This document shows positions 1 to 8,100 of a stretch of DNA of 55,291 bases, one piece after another. Position 1 is the stretch's first letter. Every line of letters starts with the position of its first letter. A model generated the notes under the pieces. That model ran no database searches, was not told where the DNA came from, and saw only the letters and a program-made list of their open reading frames with translations. Source of the DNA: Caballeronia novacaledonica (GTDB taxonomy: Bacteria > Pseudomonadota > Gammaproteobacteria > Burkholderiales > Burkholderiaceae); assembly GCF_900258035.1 (NCBI RefSeq), contig NZ_OGTP01000033.1, positions 1 to 55,291 on the forward strand, read 5' to 3'. The position numbers and the translations under genes were made by a program.

Positions 1-95
1 TCTGGCTGTCTGTGAACTTCGACTTCTTCATTGCGTAGAACTCCCTTTGCTGGAAATTCTACTTCTGATCCCGCTTACTGGACGGGCGGATTACC

Positions 96-818
96 ATGCG
101 ACGGACGCGATCGCCTGAAGAGCGCTCGTTCTATGAAGGTGAAGCGCTGCGTGGCGGGTGGAGCGTGAGACAACTCGAACGCCAGATCGGCAGCCAGTTT
201 TACACACGCACGTTGATGTCCAAGGATAAGCGCGCAATGCTCGAAAAGGGCGTCGTCGCAAATCCGGGCGACACAATGAAGCCTGAAGAAGCGATCAAGG
301 ACCCTTATGTTCTTGAGTTCCTTGACCTGAAGGATGAGTATTCGGAAAGCGACCTCGAAGACGCCCTGATCCACCGGCTCGAGGATTTCTTGCTTGAGCT
401 GGGTGGCGATTTCACATTTGTAGGGCGGCAGCGAAGGTTGCGCATCGGCGACAGCTGGTTTCGCGTAGACCTGCTCTTTTTTCATCGACGACTGCGCTGT
501 CTCGTGATCATCGATCTCAAACTGACCGAGCTGAATCATGCAGATGTCGGTCAGATGCATATGTACTGCAATTACGCGAAGGAACACTGGACACTGCCCG
601 GCGAGAACCCGCCGGTCGGCCTGATTCTGTGTGCAAGAACCAACGAGGCGATCGCACGCTATGCGCTCGACGGCCTGCCCAACAAGGTGCTGGCTGCGGA
701 GTACCACACGGTCCTTCCTGACGAAAAATTGCTTGCAGAGGAATTGGCGAAAACTCGTCGCGAATGGGAAGCGCAACATCCCGTCCTGCCAGACGGAAGC
801 GTGCGCTTGCGCGATTGA
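96..818 (+). CDS. YhcG/DUF1016-type PDDEXK nuclease, N-terminally truncated
   Basis: The 240-residue product matches the C-terminal part of YhcG/DUF1016 proteins, which normally run to about 340-370 residues with an N-terminal helical domain before a PDDEXK nuclease fold. The first ~50 residues (RSPEERSFYEGEAL, then SVRQLERQIGS) look like the end of that N-terminal domain. The nuclease core follows: VDLLFFHR near residue 124 and IIDLKL near 140, with Asp and Lys where the family has its acidic-x-Lys catalytic pair, then GQMHMYCNY. An in-frame TGA at 66-68 closes the frame just upstream, so the missing domain is not encoded here. YhcG-like proteins are often found in defence or mobile regions, which fits the next genes. 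It may be a remnant or a stand-alone nuclease domain; family assignment is fairly secure, activity is not. Confidence 0.75.
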   Translation: MRRTRSPEERSFYEGEALRGGWSVRQLERQIGSQFYTRTLMSKDKRAMLEKGVVANPGDTMKPEEAIKDPYVLEFLDLKDEYSESDLEDALIHRLEDFLLELGGDFTFVGRQRRLRIGDSWFRVDLLFFHRRLRCLVIIDLKLTELNHADVGQMHMYCNYAKEHWTLPGENPPVGLILCARTNEAIARYALDGLPNKVLAAEYHTVLPDEKLLAEELAKTRREWEAQHPVLPDGSVRLRD

Positions 819-1549
819 GAGACCGGGAAGCCAAGTCGTGATTTGCTCGTTACTCTCCAACGCATTAGTCTTCGGTCGGCTTGTCGGCCTTTGCCGTCAT
901 TCGAGCATCGGCATTGGTCAGGCGGCTGACCGCCGCTTTCCGGCCGTTCGCACGTCAGCCTGTCTCGAATGACCGGTCACGCCGTCCGTCAATGCGAACT
1001 CGCGACCCTAAGCGGACTATTGACCCGGGGAGAGACGAGTGACTCTTGATGGAACAGTACCGGACATCCGCACGAAAACGACCGCGACGGCGCATGCAAT
1101 CGTGTAATGACCAGACGATGACGATTGCAGATGACGCTGATGACGGGGACGTTATTCACGCGCAGTGCCGCTATTGCGGCGGGCGTAATAAGTAGTTTGC
1201 CGAGATGAAACAAGGGTTTGAGGCGCGTGGCCTGATTTATGATCGGATTCTCCTGAAGATGGGCGAGCACGCCCCTCCGGGAGCGAGCCGGATGCGTGCT
1301 GACGAGAAAGGCAAGGGAGCCGGCAACATACGCCGGCGCGCAGGTGGATCTAGGACGTGTTACGGCTTGCGGTTGCCTAAAGCCGGTGGCATGGGCCTGC
1401 CAAGTGAGGCGAGAAGCATCCCAGCATTGGTGTAAAGCGCAGGCAGAATGCCTGCAGCACCGGGCATCGACGCAAGCGAATGGGCCAGTTCGTGCCTGAG
1501 GTATACCGTAGTGCCATGGCCGTCCTTCGACTACGAATCGGAGCGGTAC
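819..1549. other. Intergenic stretch, no convincing gene
   Basis: Several short open frames exist on both strands. One of 48 codons at 1049-1195 has two close cysteines in CRYCGG, but none has a good ribosome site and a recognisable product together. The stretch probably holds decayed sequence between the nuclease remnant and the next gene. Confidence 0.4.
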
Positions 1550-1855
1550 ATGGAAGCGTTTCGCGCCGTGTCACTGCAGACTGTCGAACATCCTATCGCC
1601 CTGCATCGCGTGGTCAGAACTAGGCGCAGTCCTCTCATTGGTGGTCGAGAGAAGCATGTCATCAATCTGCGCATACCGAAGTACGTTGCCGACGCTGACG
1701 ATCCGGAACACGGTATCAGTGTAGAGGCGAGTATCTGGACCCGACATGCGGACTGGTTCGACGACATCGCCGAAGGGGACGAGTTCGTCGTTCTGGGCAT
1801 GTGGAAGGCGGAGGTCGGACAGGTGCAATGGCCTCTCCTGTCGGACTCGGTTTGA
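1550..1855 (+). CDS. Hypothetical protein, about 101 residues
   Basis: The frame is also open upstream to an ATG at 1448. The ATG at 1550 is preferred because GGAG at 1540-1543 sits seven bases ahead of it, and the protein-like composition starts there. The product begins MEAFRAVSLQTVEH, is acidic in its second half and contains alternating hydrophobic segments such as GDEFVVLGMW, suggesting a small beta-rich fold. No family was recognised. It lies 160 bases upstream of the NLR-like gene on the same strand and could be an independent gene or part of the same accessory block. Confidence 0.45.
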   Translation: MEAFRAVSLQTVEHPIALHRVVRTRRSPLIGGREKHVINLRIPKYVADADDPEHGISVEASIWTRHADWFDDIAEGDEFVVLGMWKAEVGQVQWPLLSDSV

Positions 1856-1965
1856 AGTTTCCGCAACACACGAATGACACCAGTTTCATCAGATCGCAAC
1901 GGCTTGGTGGATCAAGCCGGCATAACGTCTTGAAAATCGCTCGCTGGTCCGAGTTTTCTCTTCTA

Positions 1966-1978
1966 TAGTTTCGAACTA
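1966..1978. promoter_or_regulatory. Palindrome upstream of NLR-like gene
   Basis: TAGTTTCGAACTA is a perfect 5-3-5 inverted repeat 40 bases before the NLR-like gene. It overlaps TATAGT at 1964-1969, a possible -10 box, although no good -35 stands at 17 bases. It may be an operator; this is inference only. Confidence 0.25.
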
Positions 1979-2017
1979 GCGCTATTTTTGATCCGGTCGG
2001 GAGTACGGGGGCGGAAC

Positions 2018-4375
2018 ATGCAGGACGCGAGCATCGTTGGCGCGGGCAACTCGGTCGTGCAGATCGTGGGCGACGGCAACACCGTCACGGCGGGTTGTCC
2101 GCATCTAACGCTCACGCGCTACGTCGCGCGGCGGCAGATTCGGCAGGATCTGGATCGACTCAGTCCGTACACGCGCTCGACGCCGCTGCTCGGTCGGGAG
2201 ATGGAACTGGCCAGTTTGCATACGTTCCTGAATGATTTGCGCGCGATGTCGGCCCGCGTCCTCATCGGCGGCGGGGGTAGCGGCAAGACCCGGCTCGCGC
2301 TGGAGTTGTGCGAGCAGGCGAGCAGCGACGGCTGGAATGCGGGCTTTGTCACGCGCACGGAGCTGCATCGGTTCTTCGGTCAGCAAAATCTCAGCGACTG
2401 GGGTTGGCAGAATCCGACGCTGATCGTGGTGGACTACGCGGCTGAACACGCTGAGCTATTGAGCAAGTGGCTCGATGAGCTCACTGACCGTGCGGTGCCG
2501 CCAAAACACGTGCTGCGACTGCTGCTGCTCGAACGCCACGCGACTACCGAGACGGGCTGGTGGACTACGGTATTCGCCTCGGGCGGGTGGGGCGTGACCA
2601 GCAAGCGTGCGTTGCTGGACCCATCTGAGCCAGTATCGATTCGGCCGATCACGAGGGTCGGTGACCGCCTAGCATTACTCGACAACATGCTGGCGCAGGC
2701 GAGTCCGGATCGGTTGATCGACCTGCCGATGCATGACGACGCCTTTCGCGACAAGCTGATGCAACTCGCGTGGGGCGGCGATCCACTGTTCCTGATGATG
2801 GGCGCGTTCGAAATGATCAAGGTCGGTCACGCGAGTGCGCTGGCGCTCGGACGGATCGATCTTGCCGATGCGCTCGCCAAGCGCGAGATTGATCGGTTGC
2901 AGCAATTGGCGCAGCCACGCTCGCTCGATCCGGCTTTGGTGCAACATCTAGCTGCCTGCGTCACGCTCGCGCAGGGCATGAGCCGCGAGGACTTTGAGCG
3001 CTTTGCGTCGAGCGAGAAAGCCGCCATCAACCGCCCCAGCGGCGGCGACCCTGCCGTGCTGGCCGACCTGTTGGAACTAGCGCTGCCGCGCATCAATGGC
3101 ATTGCACCCCTGCTGCCCGACTTGATTGGCGAAGCGCTGGTCATGCGTACGATGCGGCAAGACGCAGGGGCATTGGCCGTGCTGCGTTGTCATGCGGCCT
3201 TCGGCCGGCCGGTGACCGAGTCGGTTATCCGCTGCGCACAGGACTTCGCGCAGCACTCGCGCGCTCCACTTCATTGGCTCGAAGGCATCATCGACGCGCT
3301 TGGCGAAAACTGCACTGAGCTCGCCGCGCTAGACGCGAGCCTGCCGATGGATAGCGTGGTTCTGCGAGATGTGAATCTGCGCGTGGCCGAACGGGTGCAC
3401 GCGCTGTGCACAGCGGGGGAGGAGGCGTTGCCATACCGGCGCGCTGCTTCGTTAAGTGGGCTGGCCATCAGGCTAGCGTTGGTGGGGCAGCGCGAGCGCG
3501 CCTTGCAGGCAGCGCATGAAGAGGTCGAGCTCTACCGCGCGCTCGCCGCCGAGCACCCCGACGCGTTTCGGCCGGATCTAGCGCTGTCGCTGAACAACCT
3601 TGCCAATCGGCTCAGTGAGTTGGGGCGGCAAGAGCCCGCCTTGCCGATCGCGCAGGAAGCGTTCGAACTCTATCGGGAGCTCGCTACCGAGCGCCCCGAC
3701 GTGTTCGGGCCGGATCTGGCGATGTCGCTGAACAACTTGGCCAACCGGCTCAGTGAGCTTGGGCGGCACGAGCCCGCCTTGCCGGTTGCTCAGGAAGCGG
3801 TCGCGCTCTATCGGAAGTTCGCCGCCCAGCGTCTCGACATGTTCGGGTCGGATCTGGCGATGTCGCTGAACAACCTTGCCCTCAGGCTCAATGGGCTAGG
3901 GAGGCACGAGCCCGCTGTGCCGATCGCGCGGGAAGCGGTCGAGCTCTATCGCGTGCTCGCCGCCGAGCGCCCCGACGTGTTCGGGTCGGATCTGGCGATG
4001 TCGCTGAACAACCTTGCCCTCGGGCTCATTCAGCTGGGGCAGCACGAGCCCGCCTTGCAGACCGCGCAGCAAGCGGCCGAGCTTTACCGCACGCTCGCCA
4101 CCGAGCGGCCCGAGGTGTTCCGGCCGGCTCTGGCGACCTCACTGTTCGTATTGTCGCTTGAGACCCGTGAGGTTTATGACGCTGTGTCCGCATTGCCGGT
4201 TGCCCGTGAAGCCGTTGCCACCCTTGCGCCCGCGCTTTTGCACCTGCCAGATGCTCATGCGCGCTTGATGGGGGCGCTGCTCGACTACTATCTTCAGCTC
4301 TGTGAGTCTTCCGGGCGAGGACCCGACGCTGAGCTTATCGCACCGCTAATGCCGTACTTCACTGACGAGGAGTAA
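2018..4375 (+). CDS. STAND/NLR-like NTPase with N-terminal RHIM/BASS-like motif and TPR-like repeats
   Basis: This 785-residue protein looks like a bacterial NLR. Residues 1-25 contain GAGNSVVQIVGDGNTV, which resembles the RHIM-like amyloid motif class described at NLR N-termini. A P-loop GGGGSGKT (residues 84-91) and a Walker B-like TLIVVDY (134-140) mark the NTPase. About residues 490-740 form five 46-residue TPR-like units with the core SLNNLA..L..LG..EPAL...EA.ELYR, a plausible ligand sensor or autoinhibitory arm. The frame opens at a TTG at 1988, but the first ATG, at 2018, follows a G-rich stretch and puts the motif at the very N-terminus. The next gene starts four bases after the stop and carries the matching motif, so the pair probably works as sensor and effector. 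The fold is well supported; the signalling role is inferred from the family. Confidence 0.8.
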   Translation: MQDASIVGAGNSVVQIVGDGNTVTAGCPHLTLTRYVARRQIRQDLDRLSPYTRSTPLLGREMELASLHTFLNDLRAMSARVLIGGGGSGKTRLALELCEQASSDGWNAGFVTRTELHRFFGQQNLSDWGWQNPTLIVVDYAAEHAELLSKWLDELTDRAVPPKHVLRLLLLERHATTETGWWTTVFASGGWGVTSKRALLDPSEPVSIRPITRVGDRLALLDNMLAQASPDRLIDLPMHDDAFRDKLMQLAWGGDPLFLMMGAFEMIKVGHASALALGRIDLADALAKREIDRLQQLAQPRSLDPALVQHLAACVTLAQGMSREDFERFASSEKAAINRPSGGDPAVLADLLELALPRINGIAPLLPDLIGEALVMRTMRQDAGALAVLRCHAAFGRPVTESVIRCAQDFAQHSRAPLHWLEGIIDALGENCTELAALDASLPMDSVVLRDVNLRVAERVHALCTAGEEALPYRRAASLSGLAIRLALVGQRERALQAAHEEVELYRALAAEHPDAFRPDLALSLNNLANRLSELGRQEPALPIAQEAFELYRELATERPDVFGPDLAMSLNNLANRLSELGRHEPALPVAQEAVALYRKFAAQRLDMFGSDLAMSLNNLALRLNGLGRHEPAVPIAREAVELYRVLAAERPDVFGSDLAMSLNNLALGLIQLGQHEPALQTAQQAAELYRTLATERPEVFRPALATSLFVLSLETREVYDAVSALPVAREAVATLAPALLHLPDAHARLMGALLDYYLQLCESSGRGPDAELIAPLMPYFTDEE
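3557..4246 (+). repeat. Five tandem 138-bp repeats encoding TPR-like units
   Basis: Units start at 3557, 3695, 3833, 3971 and 4109, each coding 46 residues beginning PD.F..DLA.SLNNLA. The second, third and fourth are very alike in DNA (for example GATCTGGCGATGTCGCTGAA recurs), which points to recent duplication or conversion. The fifth has diverged. Copy number could vary between strains. Confidence 0.85.
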
Positions 4376-4378
4376 ATC

Positions 4379-4771
4379 ATGTTAGATGCCACAACTCTAA
4401 CCGCGCTCTCTTCATCGGCCGTCGGGCTGCTGACACCGCTGCTCAAGAAAGCCGTTGAAAAAGGTGCTGAGGAGCTTGGCAAGTCTTCAGCGAGCACGCT
4501 GTTCGATAGCCTCAAGCAGCGGCTGAGCCGCCAAGGGGCGAAGGAAGCACTGGATGATTTGGCCGAGCAACCCGATAACCCTGATGCGCAGGGCGCCTTG
4601 AAGATGCAACTGCGCAAGGCGCTCCTGGAAGACTCAGAGCTCGTCTCGTTCCTGAAGCAGTGGATAAGCGAATCGCAGACTGCGACGGGCATCAGCCAGA
4701 GTGCAAACGTATCGGGTAACGACAACAAGGTCGCTCAGATCGGCGGCTCCGGCAACACGGTGAGCCAGTAG
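4379..4771 (+). CDS. Bell/HeLo-like putative pore-forming effector with C-terminal RHIM/BASS-like motif
   Basis: The 130-residue product is almost entirely helical in character. The N-terminus (SSSAVGLLTPLLKKAVEKG) resembles the amphipathic or hydrophobic first helix of Bell/HeLo-type death effectors, followed by charged helices to about residue 105. Residues 108-130 (SANVSG, then NDNKVAQIGGSGNTVSQ) align without gaps to the N-terminus of the upstream NTPase, with about half the positions identical. The ATG at 4379 has GAGGAG at 4367-4372, and only three bases separate it from the upstream stop, so the two genes are probably translated together. In characterised fungal and proposed bacterial pairs, the activated NLR templates amyloid folding of the effector motif, which then permeabilises the membrane. 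That role is inferred here. Confidence 0.75.
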   Translation: MLDATTLTALSSSAVGLLTPLLKKAVEKGAEELGKSSASTLFDSLKQRLSRQGAKEALDDLAEQPDNPDAQGALKMQLRKALLEDSELVSFLKQWISESQTATGISQSANVSGNDNKVAQIGGSGNTVSQ

Positions 4772-4788
4772 ATCAAGCCGAAGGGGCG

Positions 4789-4828
4789 ATGATGCGGCAG
4801 GACGCGAGCATCGCTTCGATCGCGGGTG
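4789..4828 (+). other. Remnant resembling the 5' end of the NLR-like gene
   Basis: Seventeen bases at 4797-4813 (GCAGGACGCGAGCATCG) are identical to 2020-2036, the first codons of the NLR-like gene. The frame reads MRQDASIASIAGA and then loses resemblance. A GGGG ribosome-site-like run precedes it. It looks like the stub of a deleted second NLR gene that once followed the effector. Confidence 0.45.
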
Positions 4829-4854
4829 CCCCGAAGCCTGATTTCGTCAACAAT

Positions 4855-4898
4855 GCGGGGAAGTGTTGCGCTCCAACACTTCCCCGCCACGGATTTTT
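4855..4898 (+). terminator. Rho-independent terminator after the NLR/effector pair
   Basis: A perfect 14-bp stem (GCGGGGAAGTGTTG at 4855-4868 pairing with 4874-4887) with loop CGCTC is followed six bases later by five T residues at 4894-4898. It would end transcription of the two-gene unit and separate it from the toxin locus. Confidence 0.8.
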
Positions 4899-5003
4899 GT
4901 CCGGTTTTCGGCGGGGTAGCAGCGAGACAGGACCGAGTGCGCCACTCATTAAGAAAAATCAGATATCCGGCCCGTGCTATTTGAGGGAATCCAAACGGTT
5001 CCC

Positions 5004-5032
5004 TTGCATTTCGCCTTCTTGCTACCTATCTT
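5004..5032 (+). promoter_or_regulatory. Candidate promoter of the TcB-TcC gene
   Basis: TTGCAT (5004-5009) and TATCTT (5027-5032) are separated by 17 bases, about 100 bases ahead of the start codon and beyond the upstream terminator. The match to sigma-70 boxes is moderate. Confidence 0.3.
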
Positions 5033-5133
5033 TGGAGTGAAACGGAAAAGGGCATCAAACGGCATTACCAAGTTTTTAAGCCGGACTCGATACAGTCATT
5101 GCGAGAACGGTTTCTGCGCAAGGGAGAATGCCG

Positions 5134-8100
5134 ATGGGAGATGCTGCTTCCAGTGTCATCGTGCTGCCCAAAGGCGGCGGTGCCTTGCACGATATTGGTG
5201 AAAAGTTCTCGCCTGATCTCCATACAGGTACCGGCAATTTTACGGTTCCGATCGCTGTCCCTCCGGGACGCAACGGCCTTCAACCTCAACTGAACCTGGT
5301 CTACAGCACAGGTCATGGCAACGGCCCATACGGGCTCGGCTGGAATCTGGAGATACCCGGTGTTGTCCGCAAGACTTCCAGGCGTGTACCTCGTTACGAT
5401 GACTCAAAAGACGTTTTCATCCTGTCCGGGGCGGAAGACCTGGTTCAGGTGAGCAAGGACGGAGCAACTGCCTTCTATCGTCCCCGTACCGAAGGCTTGT
5501 TCGCAGAGATTTTCTACCACCACGACGTAGTCAACGCTTATTGGAAAGTCAGGAGCAGAGACGGTCTAGTGAGTTTTTACGGCACCGAGGCATCGCTCGG
5601 TCACGACCCGGCGGTTATCGCGCATCCATCTGTCCGCAAGGATGTCTTTGCCTGGAAGCTCACGCGTACCGAGGATCCGTTCGGCAACCGCATTGAATAC
5701 GATTACGAGCGCGATAGCGGCCAGGAAGGACCGCATCAATGGGATCAGAATTACCTGAACCAAATCCGCTATGCAGATTATCTGGATGGCGGCGTGCGCA
5801 AATTCCTGGTCTCAGTGACGTTCGAGTACGAAGAACGCGTCAAACTTGATCCATTTTCCGAATATCGATCCGGCTTCGAGATCCGCACCCGCAAACGATG
5901 CGTCCGCATTGTCGTTCGCACCCATGCCGGAACGGATCGGGACGTCCGATCCTACGATTTCATCTATCTCGATCAGCGCCCGGAACTCAGTGCCGCGCTC
6001 CCCATAAATGGGGTTTCCCTGCTCTCTCTTGTTAAGGTCACCGGGCACGACGACGCCAGGACGGAAATGCTGCCGCCGCTCGAATTTAAGTACACCCGTT
6101 TCGAGCCAGAAAAACGCGGATTCTTCCCCCTCCAGGGATTAGACTTACCGGCACAATCGCTGGCAAATCCCGATCTTGAGCTTGTAGACCTCTTCGGCAA
6201 CGGGCTGCCCGATTTCGTCCAGATGAATGGGACGATGCGCTATTGGCGCAATCTCGGTAATGGCCGCTTCGACTTGCCGCGGTTCATGCACGACGCGCCC
6301 GCCGGCGTCGCGCTGGCCGACTCCGGTGTGCAATTGATCGATGCAAACGGCGACGGTCGCACCGATCTTCTGGTTACCTCTCCCTCGCAGTCTGGATACT
6401 TTCCGCTCCGCTTCGGCGGCCAGTGGGATCGAAGATCCTTCCAGCGTTTTCGACAAGGGCCCAGCTTCAATCTCGAAGATCCCGAGGTCAAGCTCGTCGA
6501 TCTGGACGGCGATGGCGTTACCGATGCGATACGCTCGGGGAGTCGTCTGGAATGCTTTTTTAACGACCCAATAGAAGGCTGGAAGAATACGCGCTGGGTG
6601 GAACGACAATCGCTCGAAATATTCCCCGACGTCAACTTCTCCGATCCGCACGTCAAATGGGCTGACATGACGGGTGACGCCCTTCAGGATATCGTCCTGG
6701 TCCACGACGGTAGCGTCGATTACTGGCCCAACCTGGGCTATGGAAACTGGGGGAAACGGCTCCGTATGGAGAATAGTCCGCGGTTTCCCAATGGCTACGA
6801 CCCCAAACGCGTCCTGATCGGCGATGTGGACGGAGACGGCTTGGCGGACATGGTCTACGTCGGAGATACCGAGATCATTTTATGGATCAACCAAAGTGGC
6901 AACCGGTGGTCCGATGCGATTACCATTTCAGGTACGCCCCGGGTCTCCAATTTGGATGCCGTACGCCTTGTCGACATTCTCGGCACGGGAATCAGTGGCG
7001 TGCTGTGGAGTCGCGACGCGAGTGGATCGACCCGCGATCACCTGTTCTTTCACGATTTCACACACGGCCTCAAGCCCTATCTCCTGGGCGAGATGGATAA
7101 CCACATCGGCGCGGTGACGAAGGTCGAGTACGCATCTTCAATACGTTCCTATCTGGACGATCAGGAGCGCCCCGAAACACGATGGAAAACGAGCTTGCCA
7201 TTCCCGGTTTATGTCGTTTCTCGCGTCGAAGTCATCGACTATTTTTCTAAAGGCAAGCTCAATACTGAATACCATTATCACAACGGCCACTGGGATGGCG
7301 CTGAATATGAGTTTCGCGGCTTCGGGATGGTGGAACAGCTTGATACCGAGTCTTTTCAAAAGTATGACAGCGACGGGCTTCATGGCGCAGCAGCCTTGTT
7401 CGCCAAAGTCGATCGGCAATACTTCTCTCCTCCCACATGCAGCAAAACGTGGTTTCACCAGGGACCGGTCGGAGACGAATTCGGCGACTGGCAGGAGCTC
7501 GATTGGTCGGACCAGTACTGGAAAGCGGATCCGCAACTCCTCAGGCACACGGAAACCGTCAACCAGTTCCTCAAGTGCTGGCCATTGACGCCCGATGGTC
7601 GCCGCGTCAAACGCGATGCGTTGCGCACTCTGCGTGGCAGCGTTCTACGTACCGAACTATATGCGCTCGATGGATCAGACCGGGAAGATCGCCCTTATAC
7701 GGTATCTGAATCGAGCTATGGGTTGATCGAAATTGAGCCTCCGGCGGCCTTCGATACGCAACGCCTGCATGTGTTCTACCCGTATCAGACTGGTCACCGT
7801 GTCACCCAGTGGGAACGCGGCGACGACCCAATGACGCAGTTCTCCTTCACCCGTTACACCGACGATGCAGGCGCGTTTGACCGGTTTGGCAGAGCGCTCG
7901 CGCAAACGCAGATCGCATGTCCACGGGGCTGGCGCACGATGGACGACAAATCCGTCGATCCTTATTTGGCTACGCGTACACGCACCCTTTATGCGACGCC
8001 CAATGACGCCAAGACCTATATCCATAGCCGCGTCGCCAAGGCGACCACCTATGAAATTGCAAACACTTCCGGCAAAGCCGTCACCGAACTGCCCGCCCTC

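Noticed and set aside
1049..1195. 48-codon frame with CRYCGG
   Set aside because: Weak ribosome site, basic low-information start and no family resemblance.
3557..4246. Repeats considered as a CRISPR array
   Set aside because: Period is 138 bp, fully in frame and without spacers; they code TPR-like units.
4789..5040. 83-codon frame after the effector gene
   Set aside because: Only the first ~13 codons resemble anything, and the terminator hairpin lies inside it; treated as a remnant.
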